NCBI GenBank assembly: GCA_030374735.1
Contig: JASCIV010000068.1
Coordinates: 1 to 55,453, forward strand
Length of the DNA: 55,453 nucleotides
Origin: Gracilaria caudata
Lineage: Eukaryota; Rhodophyta; Florideophyceae; Gracilariales; Gracilariaceae
Direction: 5' to 3'
Under the pieces are notes generated by a model that saw nothing but the letters and a program-made list of their open reading frames with translations, was not told the origin of the DNA and did not search any database. The translations under genes were made by a program, and so were the position numbers. Of this stretch, positions 10,401 to 19,925 are shown one piece after another; within the stretch, counting starts at the first letter, position 1, and every line of letters starts with the position of its first letter.

Positions 10401-10917
10401 TGTTGGTTTTGGACAGATTACGCCATTTGTCTTTGAGGTCTACGCTAATTCGCACCGGGTTGAACAGATTAGCATTCTCTCGCAAGATAACGGCCCAACG
10501 ACCCTCACCATATTTCCGTACACCGCAGCGAAGCGCCTCGACTTCCTCCGGAGTCCATTTGATGCGCTTTTGACGTTTGGCCTTGTTTTGGCTCACATTG
10601 GGGCGGGTCGAAGCATTGGCTGACACAAAGTCGCGAAGCACAGTGTCCAGACTTGTACCAAGCCCCTGCTGTTCAAACTGAGCTCGAGCTCGCTCTCGCT
10701 TCTTCTTTGCAACAGCAGCGGCTCGACGGGCAAGCGAGATAGATTCGCCACGGGCTGCATGCGAGGCGGTTGGCGGCTTGCGGGTGCGAGGAAGGTGAGC
10801 GAGACGGGGCGGTTGGTGCGAGTCGTGGTCGGATTTGGGTGGTTGGGCTGAAGGTTGTGAGGAAGATGGCGGGCGTTCGGTTGAGCGCGCATCCGGGGGG
10901 ATGGTGGAGGCGCTCAT
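7429..10917 (-). CDS. Telobox Myb-domain protein, large and mostly disordered
   Basis: 1162 residues from the ATG at 10917. A single Myb/SANT domain lies at about 117-168: KRIKWTPEEVEALRCGVRKY, a second helix with GRWAVIL, and the third-helix signature VDLKDKWRN (159-167). That signature is the telobox of telomere-repeat binding factors (plant TRF-like, TRF1/2, Tbf1). The remaining ~1000 residues are rich in His, Gln, Asn, Ser, Asp and Glu and show no fold. An Arg/Lys/Glu-rich segment at 64-82 (RRAAAVAKKKRERARAQFE) precedes the domain and may be helical. In most telobox proteins the domain is C-terminal; here it is near the N-terminus. The protein is probably nuclear, binding telomeric or telo-box promoter DNA, which is inferred from the motif. 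Confidence 0.8.
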   Translation of the reverse strand: MSASTIPPDARSTERPPSSSQPSAQPPKSDHDSHQPPRLAHLPRTRKPPTASHAARGESISLARRAAAVAKKKRERARAQFEQQGLGTSLDTVLRDFVSANASTRPNVSQNKAKRQKRIKWTPEEVEALRCGVRKYGEGRWAVILRENANLFNPVRISVDLKDKWRNLSKTNKTSDKPRTRSAASNVLQSTPVTTTIPRVSVSSVRPEPPLPIALRSTPGSSVGQTPRVSEKLTFPSLPAIQVHPTHPQRSLLNPKRLAPDIVPPMADIRRTHNLPQTLHSENLPVFTYPQMTRSRPFQGSSDAVRSSGLSGFHLHSPPEMQRNPAAESRPPSLTQRMEYRSSVTPNNVSLLVGNAPHDTGLGRSLEDRTLPHVQHTLGNRADHRAPEVIHHTSALQSLATSQSPHFDTVSPTYASSALHIARERPTTVTANQRSLGMNRDERLQPVRLVGTSILQGHADRHQPVAQHAMTDSRHFRSIHSSKESNASEPANEMYPIPNSENPGQDLGSRYTRLVCREPRADTQRDVNLPRLSRQVLDEGVQNNKPDTSHTEQPEQRHLRGNELGPRGHPRNNISQPLDDDMHNLRSSNSENRFTHHQPEDDQEHYLRASGNEGQFGSRQGGADTHQGQSSPQSGSHFSQDDEDMNRNSLDHSGANIHMGISDQPQALVQTGECIHNEDSMHQVEVPREVLDNDDDEADDEHISHPHTDPNETNLYHGNDEDDQLPSHHPFSLVNPDVDHSEDDEARDDSHTLALSDAQQGIDLQVRLDEESQDCYVPERARSPSTDQERQHQGQHYGAFTRDEKIKNSQLGDIVESDRPGHLLCHRRERGASSSSQRTKRENLHSNNLNRSVDNLRFPENQSPGNSTGRGAYSGRDDEGAHPDRPVITGLYDKDTDVHQLDSNARERCIAGEINEFPVGGLHSNESEFTRKGDFKEENEEHESEVLEAKDTRGMLDTGAFANCGDGVRRSSPLSQPSNPALRLHGSNEEPSLEVHNRSSYDGQNVPVNTSSSDSSREIIPLVNPANTFKVKRIKASAQRLEMVLNSHGAAERELQASLRSGHGLPIGNDKSMMQNKDSEIHQGCYEGNSITGEERHRVEAVASVANLLNPTSFDSGSQGKAYSRRQGRDGTDVGSHGLPGQEEPYGGGELLVKRSRTGLEQ

Positions 10918-12008
10918 GTATGTGTGTGGACAGGCTAGAAGCGTATGACGTGGGGGGGTATGGCGGTGTGGAAACCTAAACAGCTTGTGTGCATGGCCTC
11001 AGCGATCTCGATGCTACCAGTAATGAGCGCGCACACAAAGCGCTTTACCCTAAACCGTTCGTGGCAGGGCGTTTGGTCGAGTGCTCGTGCTCGGGCAGGG
11101 GGCTGCAGTGGCAGTGGTGGTGAAGGCGACGTGCGAACTGGAGGCGAGGCCCGATTGGCGACGGGGAGTGAGAGGAGGACCCGCGGGGGCAGGCCGGGGC
11201 CAGGAGGTGAAGGGACGTGTTCGTGGCTCTACTGTAGACAGCTGTCAGTGGGGTTTACAGGTTGGGCTGAGGGGTTGTGGGCGATGACAGAGATTGCGGA
11301 GATATCTGAAGTAGGATATGATAGACGAGTTCGAGGCTTTAGATACTGGAGTCCCGCCACAAAGTGAGGTGCACTGCGGCTGGAAGAAAGACGACGTTGG
11401 CACAGTATCAGCGCGAAACGTGTTGGACGAGAGAGACTCGCAGCCGCTGGCAGCGCAACTGATTTGCCGCGGTCGGCGCGCGTGCGCGCGCTGGCGGTCC
11501 GCGTCTCGCCGCAGGCACCGCCGGTGCGGATGACGTGCGCGCTGCGCGCTGCTCGGCGCGCGGCATTGATTTAGGCGCTGGGAGCGCGACACGTGGCCAG
11601 CGCCGGGCCTGTGCGTCTTCCATTTGGACACCGCCGCCGCCGCCAGCGTGCCAACGCTGGCTGTGCACCACTGCCTGCCGTCTGCTGTCGCCGCCTTCGC
11701 CAATTGCGCGCGAGCACTTCTTCATCAACGCACGCCGCCCGTTGCGAGCCGCGCGTGGTCGCCTATCCCCCCTCCCTCCTTTCCCCCCCGTGTCGCCCAC
11801 TCTCCTTCCCCCTCTCTCCCGCGCGCGCCGTTTCTCTCCCCCCGCTCTTGTCTTGCATTTGACCCTCCCCAGCTGCCCTGCACTGCAGACCTCGCCCTCG
11901 GCTACCACTACTTCTGCCGCTGAAACGACATCCCATTCCCCCCTCTTGCGTAGCAGTCCTCCCTTTTTCCACCCCTCCACGCGTCTCCCCTTACCACCGC
12001 CGCGAAGC
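10918..12008. promoter_or_regulatory. Divergent region between telobox gene and USP gene
   Basis: About 1.1 kb between divergent start codons. 11640-12008 is very C/T-rich and probably is the promoter and leader of the USP gene. The USP frame is open through it from 11535, but its composition there is leader-like. No RNA gene or repeat was recognised. Confidence 0.4.
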
Positions 12009-14780
12009 ATGCCGAGACAATCAGGAGCCACCTCTGTTCTTGCGATGCCGCGTCTTCCGCACACGCGCGAGCCCCCCACACCCACCTCCTCATCTTCCGG
12101 GCCATCCATGGACGCAGTGGGCTACGCCGGCGCCTGGCTCACCCCGCCGCACCCTTCTTGCTCTGCAGCCGTTCCTCGTGGCCACACTCCTGGATTTGCA
12201 AATCTCGGCAACACCTGCTTCCTCAACGCCGCCCTGCAGTGCTTGCTCCATACCCCGCTTACTACTCTGCTACTCTCCAGCGCGCACCACGATAACTTTT
12301 CCCCACACAGCAAGCGCTTCTGTGTCTTCTGCTCGCTCAAGGCGCTTGCGCGACAACTTCATGCCACGCCCACCCCACGCGTCGTCGCACCCAGCGCCTT
12401 CGCCGATAACGCGCGTCTCGTTTGCGCGGCTTTCAGACATGGTCGACAGGAGGACGCCCACGAGTTTGTGCGAGCGCTGCTAGACGGAATGACCCGAGCC
12501 CAGGTCTTTGGCTGCGCATTTGGTCGCGCCGGCGGCGCCGCCGTCGCCTGGCAACGCGAAATGAACGCCGACGTGCATCGACTTTTTGGCGGCGTGTTGC
12601 AGTCATGTGTACAATGTACTGACTGTGACTTCAAGTCCATAACCACCGAGCCGTTCTTAGACTTGTCGCTTGAGATTTCAAGAGTCTCATCAGTTGAACG
12701 CGCGCTCGATCGATTTTGCGCGGTTGAAACCTTACAAGGCGATAACCGCTACAGATGCGAAGGCTGCCGATCTCTTGTTAACGCGCATAAGAGATTTTCC
12801 GTGCGACGCGCCCCCAACGTTCTAACTCTGCATCTTAAGCGCTTTGACCGCACACGAAAGGACTCGCGCTTCATATCTTTCCCAGAAACTCTGGACCTTG
12901 CCCCGTACATGTACGGCAGACCGAGGGAGGCTACTGCCAAGTACAGATTGAGCGCTCTTCTCATTCACCAGGGTACCTCACGCCAGTTCGGACATTACTT
13001 TGCTTACGTACGCACAGCAAATGGCACTTGGTGCCTCAAGGACGATTCCACGACAAGAGGCGCGGACTTGTCGACCGTGATGAAGCAGAAGGCTTATCTC
13101 CTCTTTTACACCAGGGTGGAAGACCCAGTCCGGCCGAAGGCCAAAAAATCACAACGAAATCCAGTTTCTGTTGCTCGTAAGGAAACTAACGGTAATGCAA
13201 CGCCATCTACACGAGTCACTAAAACCGCGAGAAGACATGCGATGGACGCCAAACCCCAGACTTCAAATAATACTTCTCAGCAGAACGGTCGGATTGGAAG
13301 CACACCAACGAAGCACCTACAGTCGCGATCTCCGAATGATGTGCCTGAACTTAACTCGTTAGCGACACCTGTTGCGGTAGTCAAGGACGAAGACAGGGAA
13401 ATAGAACTATCTGAGGAAAGTTCTGATGAGGAAGAAGTCATCATGCGAAAGAGAAGCAAATCACATATGACAAACAAGACCCGGTCCTCTGAGAGTTCAG
13501 ATGATCGCTCGTCTAGAAAGAGCGATGGCCCGAAGCATATGAGGGCTGCGGTCACGGAAAACGCGAAGCGAATTCTGCGATCTCCCGTGAAAGCCCTTGC
13601 GAGTTTGGCCGGTTCTCGAAGACTATCTGACGACAAAACCGGAAAGGCGGAGGAAAGTGGGATGCGTCGACTTCTGGGACCAGGTAGAAGACGTTCCGAG
13701 AGCACCATGAAGTCCTCTCCAGGGGAAGCAGTGACGCCAGGTGGGAACAAGGCTGAGAGGACGACGAAGTCGTCCTCTCTGGTCGAGCCTGTGACCAAGG
13801 CCTTTACTGCGCGAAAGGTTTCGGTACTTTCGTACAAGCGAATCGAGGACCGGGCGAAGAAGGCAAAGCCTGGTCCAGAAGATGGGGACAGGAAGCCGTC
13901 AAACGAATCGTCTGAAGCCCTTGCCATTGGGAGAAGTCCGGTTCAGAAACGATTTGACCGTCGAGTAGCTACAGCAGTGGAAGGTTTCCCTGGGAAGAAG
14001 AAGTCTCCGGCTGATGGAAAGGAGCAACGGAGGTTCTTCAGCACGCTCCGCAGGGAAAGCAAGCTTGCTGCTAAACAAGCAACGAGATCGAGTCAGGGAA
14101 GCGACGAGGAGACGATACCTTCTGATCCGACATCTTCCGCGGACGATGACGAGCAACGAGCCGCCGATCTTTCGCCCTCGCAGGGAAAGCAATCCCAGGG
14201 GTCCGTGCACAGCACTCCTCGCCGGACTTCATCGCAAGAAGTTCTAATTGCGGGTGGCTCAAAGGTACAGACGGTGATGAGGCGTGTATTTGGGCTTTCC
14301 CCGCTTACCAATCGCGGGGACAAGAAGAGAGGTGCCGCGAGTACCTCGGGAGCTGGTCAGAACAGACAATCACCTGAAGGACAGAAAGGAAGCCCTGGGT
14401 CTGACGGTGCCAAGGAAGTTAAGGGCTCCCCAGCGAGACCAGAAGGTCGTAGTAAGCTGCAGTTCAGAACAAATACCGCAGTTGCTACGCCGGAGCGTCC
14501 CCATATACCGAGTCCACGGCCACGCTTGGGCAACTCTTCGCTGTTCAGTGCCGAAGGTGTTGACACTTGGGATGATGCAAGTACTGCGCCAGAAGAGAAA
14601 CCTGAGGACAGTGTGAGGAGCTTTGCCAGGTCTAAGATAGTGAAACGACGTCGCGCTAATGACTCCCTCGATGCCGAGTATGACCGTGGGAAGCAGAAAA
14701 AGGCACGCCAGAAATTCAGTCCGGTTGCGAACGGAAAGGGACGGAATGTATTCGATGCGTTCGTAGAACGGAAACGGTAA
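12009..14780 (+). CDS. Ubiquitin-specific protease (peptidase C19, USP36/42-like)
   Basis: 923 residues from the ATG at 12009; an open frame extends further upstream but looks like leader sequence. The catalytic domain spans about 62-370. The Cys box is GFANLGNTCFLNAALQCLL with Cys70. The His box is RQFGHYFAYV with His329, followed by WCLKDDS with Asp345/346. Two zinc-ribbon pairs are visible (CVQC and CEGC). A tail of ~550 residues is rich in Lys, Arg, Ser and acidic runs and appears disordered. Short domain, missing inserts and a long basic tail resemble nucleolar USP36/USP42-type enzymes (plant UBP15-19/23-25 relatives). It removes ubiquitin from proteins; the substrate is unknown. All catalytic residues are intact. 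Confidence 0.9.
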   Translation: MPRQSGATSVLAMPRLPHTREPPTPTSSSSGPSMDAVGYAGAWLTPPHPSCSAAVPRGHTPGFANLGNTCFLNAALQCLLHTPLTTLLLSSAHHDNFSPHSKRFCVFCSLKALARQLHATPTPRVVAPSAFADNARLVCAAFRHGRQEDAHEFVRALLDGMTRAQVFGCAFGRAGGAAVAWQREMNADVHRLFGGVLQSCVQCTDCDFKSITTEPFLDLSLEISRVSSVERALDRFCAVETLQGDNRYRCEGCRSLVNAHKRFSVRRAPNVLTLHLKRFDRTRKDSRFISFPETLDLAPYMYGRPREATAKYRLSALLIHQGTSRQFGHYFAYVRTANGTWCLKDDSTTRGADLSTVMKQKAYLLFYTRVEDPVRPKAKKSQRNPVSVARKETNGNATPSTRVTKTARRHAMDAKPQTSNNTSQQNGRIGSTPTKHLQSRSPNDVPELNSLATPVAVVKDEDREIELSEESSDEEEVIMRKRSKSHMTNKTRSSESSDDRSSRKSDGPKHMRAAVTENAKRILRSPVKALASLAGSRRLSDDKTGKAEESGMRRLLGPGRRRSESTMKSSPGEAVTPGGNKAERTTKSSSLVEPVTKAFTARKVSVLSYKRIEDRAKKAKPGPEDGDRKPSNESSEALAIGRSPVQKRFDRRVATAVEGFPGKKKSPADGKEQRRFFSTLRRESKLAAKQATRSSQGSDEETIPSDPTSSADDDEQRAADLSPSQGKQSQGSVHSTPRRTSSQEVLIAGGSKVQTVMRRVFGLSPLTNRGDKKRGAASTSGAGQNRQSPEGQKGSPGSDGAKEVKGSPARPEGRSKLQFRTNTAVATPERPHIPSPRPRLGNSSLFSAEGVDTWDDASTAPEEKPEDSVRSFARSKIVKRRRANDSLDAEYDRGKQKKARQKFSPVANGKGRNVFDAFVERKR

Positions 14781-15380
14781 CTTTGGAAGAGGATGCCACA
14801 AGGTACTGGGGAAAAACGTGTTTGTGAAGCATCATGCTGTGGCGATCACCGGACGAAGAGCTCGTGTAGGGGAATGGTTTTTTTTTTTTTGTTTTCACGC
14901 CTGTAGGATTATCATTTTTTCCGCCAATCCGATGTTCGTTCATAATCTGTGGATCCTTCCGACTCGAAGCGCGACCTGGATGCTGGACGCTCAGGAGTCC
15001 TGAGTCAGGACCTCATGTAATCTAGGCCCACGATTTTCTTTGCCGAACTTGCTCATAATTGTATAGTGGTCGTTTGTGTTGCTGCGGCACGCCTTGGTTT
15101 TGAGGCAAACTAATGAACTAAACATTCAATATATTTTCATCCAAAAGGGCTGTTCATTTGCCGATGCGTCTCCTTCACATCCGATGCATGATTTTGTAAC
15201 TTGCAACGCAGAGAGCTTGAACAGAGCTTGACATAGTTGTATGTCTCTTGCTTCTTTCATGCTCACGACGTCCCGAACATGGAGCATTGATTATGGAACC
15301 GTAATAGCGACTTCACCACTACACTTTTTGAACAGACTATTCGTTTTCGCGTTTTCACAGTCCTTAAACTCTCAGTTATC
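14781..15380. other. Convergent intergenic region
   Basis: 600 bp between the USP and TMCO1 3' ends. It includes a run of T residues near 14878-14890. No gene or known repeat was seen. Confidence 0.4.
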
Positions 15381-16097
15381 CTAGTCTGTATTAGATTTTC
15401 GCTGTTGCTTGGCAGCCATTCTCGCGGCATCCATTCTGGACTTTGGAGGAGTGAAACCAAGTAGTCTGGGGATATTAGCCTTAATACCCATTGTGGAAAG
15501 CGTGTAGATAAACCCGAAGGAACATTGGTAATAGTCGTCTCCCTTCAATCCCCGGAATGAGAGAGGCTGAATTAACTTGATTGGCATGAAAGGCAGACGA
15601 GCTACCACATGCCCGGTCCATGACGCCGCTACCATGCGGTACAGGAAGAGAAAAGCAACTCCGATGAGTATGTTGCTTCGCAGCTTTAAGCCGTCCATCT
15701 TTTGACTGGCTTGCTTGAGCTCCTCTTCTAATCGATCCACTGCCTTTTCATGTGACTTGCGCTTTTCTACTGACACAATCTTTCGATCCTCCTTGTCAAC
15801 TGCGCAAAGACGTTGTTCAGAGTTAGTTCAGTATGTGAAGAAGCGCTGACAGAGAACGGAAAAAACGGGGCACTTACGCTTTTTGTTTAACTCTCGTACT
15901 CTTTCGCAGGCTCGAACATAAGCGTCTGTGTTGTAAACTAGAACATAAGAGAACACTGGCGTTCATATACACGGTGGTTAGAAAATGTGAGCAGGACCGC
16001 AATCGATGAACGGAGGTTACATACGCTCAGCCAGAAGCGTGGAGAGCGAAACAACTCCCACGACCATAAAAGCACCGTAAGCGTCTGCAAGTGTCAT
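15381..16097 (-). CDS. TMCO1: TMCO1, ER calcium-load channel / membrane insertase (three exons)
   Basis: Exons on the minus strand are 16097-16025, 15937-15878 and 15799-15381. The donors are GTATGT and GTAAGT, and both acceptors end in AG. Joined, they encode 183 residues in frame. The product has an N-terminal membrane helix (MTLADAYGAFMVVGVVSLST), a charged coiled coil, a second hydrophobic segment, the blocks GHVVARLPFMPIKLIQPLSF and GDDYYQCSFGFIYTL, and a basic tail. This order and length match TMCO1 (human ~188 residues), of the Oxa1/EMC3/GET1 superfamily. Known roles are an ER Ca2+ leak channel and part of the multipass translocon. It is one of few clearly spliced genes here and lies head to head with BiP. 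Confidence 0.9.
15879..16024 (-). other. TMCO1 introns (two) and middle exon
   Basis: Intron 1 is 16024-15938 (87 bp) with donor GTATGT and acceptor TTCTAG. Intron 2 is 15877-15800 (78 bp) with donor GTAAGT and acceptor GCGCAG. The 60-bp exon between them keeps the reading frame. They show that short spliceosomal introns exist in this genome although most genes here lack them. Confidence 0.85.
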
Positions 16098-16630
16098 TTC
16101 GCTAGTTGGGGGATGCGAAAGCGACTGCTGACTTATTTGGGTAATACGCAACAATGACGTTGATTTCGAAAAGATTCAAGCTCGGTTGCAGAGGCTGGAG
16201 TGTTAGCCAGATCCCAAGTGTCAAGGGCTGCCGCTGCGGCTGCCGCTGCTGCTGCTGGTCGGTTGAAACCGTCGCCCAAAGTACCGTCGTAGCTAAGATA
16301 GCAGATAACGCTATTAACACGGCTGGCTTCCAAAGCTCGCAGGTCTTCGTCACCTGCTGCTTGCACGTGGTCGGTCTTGAGGTATGGCACTGTACCAAGG
16401 GTAGGAGTGTAAGGAAGATGAATTATTTTGGCTTACAGAAACAGCAATGATGGCTCGTGTCGCAGTGCTCCCGTACCGAGTCAATCAACGTCAAGTTGCT
16501 GCTGTTGATTAGGGGACGTAGCCAATATCAACCGTACTAATAAAGCAGAGCTCCAATTCTTCACGGGTATCGTCTTCCTGACGCAGACCTATAATCCATC
16601 ACGTTCGCGGGGTTCTTCTGCGTACTGACT
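16098..16630. promoter_or_regulatory. Shared head-to-head promoter region of TMCO1 and BiP
   Basis: 533 bp separate the start codons of two ER-membrane/lumen genes. A CCAAT at 16520-16524 and CCAATTCTTCACG near 16552-16564 are reminiscent of an ER-stress element, but the spacing does not match the canonical CCAAT-N9-CCACG. The region also has a GCTGCC-type trinucleotide stretch near 16230-16260. Regulation by ER stress is therefore suggested only by gene identity. Confidence 0.35.
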
Positions 16631-18586
16631 ATGACGAATTCCTTCGTCCGCTCCACTTTTCTGCTTGTGGCGGCTTTGGCTGCTGTGGTCATCGTCTTTG
16701 CCGACGAAGCTGCGAAGGACCTTGGGCCCGTCATTGGCATTGATCTGGGAACAACGTATTCCTGTGTCGGTGTGCTTGAGAACGGAAATGTCGAAATCAT
16801 TCCGAATGATCAGGGAAATCGAATCACGCCCAGTTATGTGGCGTTTGCAGATCAGACCTCGGAGCGTCTCGTTGGGGATGCTGCGAAGAATCAGGCCGCT
16901 GCCAACCCGCTCAACACCGTGTTTGATGTTAAGCGTCTGATCGGTCGTCGTTACAGTGAGCCAACTGTTCAGCGGGATAAGAAGCTGCTTCCTTTCCGCA
17001 TCATAGCAAAAGATGAGAAACCGCATGTGGAAGTCAGTCTCAACGGCGACAGCAAAGTCTTTGCCCCTGAAGAGATATCAGCTATGGTACTTGCAAAGCT
17101 GAAGAAAACAGCTGAAGACTACCTTGGCAGGAAAGTTTCTCGTGCTGTAGTGACTGTTCCCGCTTATTTCAATGATGCTCAGCGATCTGCCACTCGTGAT
17201 GCAGGCGTCATCGCTGGTTTGGATGTACTTCGTATCATTAATGAGCCCACAGCAGCCGCTTTGGCATATGGCCTCGACAAAACGAACGAAGAAGATGAAA
17301 AAAACATTCTCGTTTTTGATCTTGGAGGAGGAACATTCGATGTTACTCTTCTTACCATTGACAAGGGCGTCTTTGAGGTTTTGGCCACTAATGGAGATAC
17401 CCATCTGGGAGGAGAAGACTTTGACCAGAGACTCATGGAGTACTTTGTCAACCTGTGGAAACGAAAGCATGGTGATGACATGAGCAAGGACAAGAGAGCC
17501 CTCGGAAAGCTTCGTCGTGAAGTGGAGAAGGCCAAGCGTGAATTGTCATCAAAGACCCAGGTTCGAGTTGAGATTGAGGCATTGTTCCAAGGCCAAGATT
17601 TGTCAGAAACTCTTACCAGAGCGAGGTTTGAACAACTCAACGACGACCTCTTCAAGAAGACACTAAAGCCAGTGGCGAAGGTTCTGAAGGATGCCGGAGT
17701 GAGCAAGGCTGAAGTTCAAGAAATAGTTCTCGTTGGAGGATCTACCAGAATTCCGAAGATCAAAGAGCTCGTGAGAGAGTATTTTGATGACAAGGAACCG
17801 CATACTGATATCAACCCTGACGAGGCTATTGCGTACGGTGCGGCGATTCAGGCTGGTATTCTATCTGGTGATAGTGATATCATGAAGAAGAATCTTGTGT
17901 TGCTTGATGTAACCCCGCTTTCCCTCGGCATTGAGACTCTTGGCGGTGTAATGAGCAAGATCATCAAACGAAACACTGTCGTGCCCACCAAGAAGAGTGA
18001 GTCTTTCACAACTACTGTTGACAACCAGAACACAATCGCTGTTCATGTATATGAAGGAGAGCGAGCTATGACCAAGGATTGCCATCTTTTGGGTCAATTT
18101 GACCTCACAGGTATTCCGCCAGCCCCTAAGGGTCAACCACAAATCATCGTCACTTTTGACATCGATGAGAATGGAATTGTCAAGGTAACTGCGGAAGACA
18201 AGGGTTCCAAGAATAAGAAAGAGATCACCATTGAAGATCGGAATTCAGGTCGACTCTCTGCTGAGGATATCGAGCGAATGGTTCGAGAAGCCGAGGAGTA
18301 CGCCGATGAGGATGCAGCTGTCTCTGCGAAGGTTGATGCGAAACAGGAACTTGAGTCATATATTATCAGTCTGCGAAAGAAGATTGAATCTATGGGTGCT
18401 CAAATTGCGTCCGATGACAAAACTGACATGGAGAGCAGTATTGCTGACGCCGAGAAGTTTGTCGGTGAAATTGATTTCTCATCCACTGAGGTAGATACAA
18501 TTGAAGAACGGCGAAAGGCCCTGGAAGAACAAGCCATTCCTTTACTGGGAGACGACGCTGGATACAGGGCAAAGGATGAGCTATAG
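16631..18586 (+). CDS. BIP: BiP / GRP78, ER-lumenal Hsp70
   Basis: 651 residues, single exon. A signal peptide (about 1-24, core FLLVAALAAVVIVFA) precedes the nucleotide-binding domain with IGIDLGTTYSCVGV, the phosphate-2 motif LVFDLGGGTFDVTLL and the adenosine motif LVGGSTRIPKI. The interdomain linker region has LVLLDVTPLSLGIETLGG. The substrate-binding domain and helical lid follow, and the protein ends in the ER-retention tetrapeptide KDEL (648-651). BiP binds nascent and unfolded proteins in the ER lumen in ATP-driven cycles, seals the translocon and senses ER stress. The length is typical. No break or odd residue was seen. It shares its upstream region with TMCO1 and is convergent with the HCNGP-like gene. 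Confidence 0.98.
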   Translation: MTNSFVRSTFLLVAALAAVVIVFADEAAKDLGPVIGIDLGTTYSCVGVLENGNVEIIPNDQGNRITPSYVAFADQTSERLVGDAAKNQAAANPLNTVFDVKRLIGRRYSEPTVQRDKKLLPFRIIAKDEKPHVEVSLNGDSKVFAPEEISAMVLAKLKKTAEDYLGRKVSRAVVTVPAYFNDAQRSATRDAGVIAGLDVLRIINEPTAAALAYGLDKTNEEDEKNILVFDLGGGTFDVTLLTIDKGVFEVLATNGDTHLGGEDFDQRLMEYFVNLWKRKHGDDMSKDKRALGKLRREVEKAKRELSSKTQVRVEIEALFQGQDLSETLTRARFEQLNDDLFKKTLKPVAKVLKDAGVSKAEVQEIVLVGGSTRIPKIKELVREYFDDKEPHTDINPDEAIAYGAAIQAGILSGDSDIMKKNLVLLDVTPLSLGIETLGGVMSKIIKRNTVVPTKKSESFTTTVDNQNTIAVHVYEGERAMTKDCHLLGQFDLTGIPPAPKGQPQIIVTFDIDENGIVKVTAEDKGSKNKKEITIEDRNSGRLSAEDIERMVREAEEYADEDAAVSAKVDAKQELESYIISLRKKIESMGAQIASDDKTDMESSIADAEKFVGEIDFSSTEVDTIEERRKALEEQAIPLLGDDAGYRAKDEL

Positions 18587-18856
18587 CAAGAAACCCTGCC
18601 TTCGTATAAAAATCTCAGCTTCATAACACGGCATTGCCGCATCCTAGACCTGGGAGATTGCCGATGGGCTTCGATTAAACGGTGTAATGTATCTAATTGG
18701 GTTGTTTAACTTGCATCGGAAAGTCTGCATCGAGGGCTTTGCCGGGTTTCAGGAATCAAAATACGTGAACGCGAAGTCGTTCGGAGACTCAAACGCGTGA
18801 GGCGAAATCGAACTCGTTTGTAGAAATGAACACAGCGTTTGTAAAGCGATAAACAT

Positions 18857-19357
18857 CTAGCTTGACCCTCTCATGCAGAAATCTTGAACATCTGCTATAT
18901 CGGCATAGAATTCCCCAGCCTTTACGGTTCTTTTATTCTTGAACTGAGTGCCGAACTCGTCAATGTTGCAATAAGATATCATCTTAGCAAATATCGCTGG
19001 ATTGTGGAAGTTTTTGTTCTTCCTTATCATCTTCGTGAAGTTTGGGGCCTTATCACTCCGCGACGAACCTTTTCTCACCGACAAAATCCACTCTTCTAAT
19101 CTGGTACCTCCAATGGTTATACTTCTCGTGTTGTTGTGGGTTTCTGAAGATGGCCAAATTTGTTCACCTTTGACAGTTTGCCCGAGAATAGATGAATTTC
19201 CATCGAACAAATCGTTCTTGAGAGAGTCGCCCGACTTGTTGTGTGGTGTCTTGGAGACATTCAGTACTTCGAAGTCGCCGCTGCTGTTATCGCTCTCATG
19301 ACTGTTGTCACTCTCGTACTCCGGAGAAGAAGACTCGGACTTTCTCCGCGAACCCAT
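18857..19357 (-). CDS. HCNGP/SAP30-binding-protein-like protein
   Basis: 166 residues from the first ATG at 19357; the frame is open from a GTG five codons upstream. The N-terminal half is Ser/Glu/Asp-rich and disordered. Residues ~106-155 carry the HCNGP pattern: a KNKNFHNPAIFAKMISY block followed by CNIDEFGTQF and a short DVQ ending. In animals this family (SAP30BP) takes part in transcriptional co-repression and in splicing of short introns. The protein is about half the length of human SAP30BP, mainly because the N-terminal region and the usual basic C-terminal part are short. A nuclear role is inferred. Confidence 0.7.
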   Translation of the reverse strand: MGSRRKSESSSPEYESDNSHESDNSSGDFEVLNVSKTPHNKSGDSLKNDLFDGNSSILGQTVKGEQIWPSSETHNNTRSITIGGTRLEEWILSVRKGSSRSDKAPNFTKMIRKNKNFHNPAIFAKMISYCNIDEFGTQFKNKRTVKAGEFYADIADVQDFCMRGSS

Positions 19358-19372
19358 ATACTCTTGTTCCAC

Positions 19373-19925
19373 GAACGACGTGTTCCCAGGAAAAGCGCGC
19401 AGATCCAGTCCTCCTCCCTGTCCTCAACAAAGTGCAGCGTCTGCGAACAGATGCCTTTGTTGAGAAGGAACTAATGGAAAATCATGAAAAGGCATTTAAT
19501 TTTCTTAGTACAAGGGAAGGTTAGCGTTCTACCCTTCGTACTTGCGTACCGCATTGTGTACGACACGGGTGTCTACGGTTGTATCTACCTTCGTAGTAAG
19601 CGGATGCGAGAGCTTTTCTCGTGAGTCGGATTCGAGCAGTTAGATTACCTTCGTTCAATAATTTCGAATCGAGTGATTGCGAGAGCAGCCGGAAACATGA
19701 AAAGCATTGCATCGAAAAGGGACCCAAACTCGTATGTGTACCGCCATCAGTCTATGGCTCTAATTATGCACAACCGCCGCTGGTCGTCGATTTACTCCAG
19801 CTTGCGCGGAGGTTCGCCCGAATGTTTGAGAAGGATAAGCAGACCACCTACTGCAGCACTAGTGAGCACAACTTTTCAGCTTTTCCATCTCTTGCTTATA
19901 ACCGTTTCGCCATAGAGGTGCTGTC
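19373..19925. other. Divergent intergenic region
   Basis: About 550 bp between the HCNGP-like gene and the helical-protein gene. Open frames here (19621-19929) show no recognisable similarity. The stretch may include a 5' exon of the downstream gene, but no splice pair was identified with confidence. Confidence 0.35.

Noticed and set aside
11535..12008. Upstream extension of the USP frame by 158 codons
   Set aside because: The stretch is strongly C/T-rich like a leader or promoter, and a good ATG exists at 12009 just before the catalytic domain.
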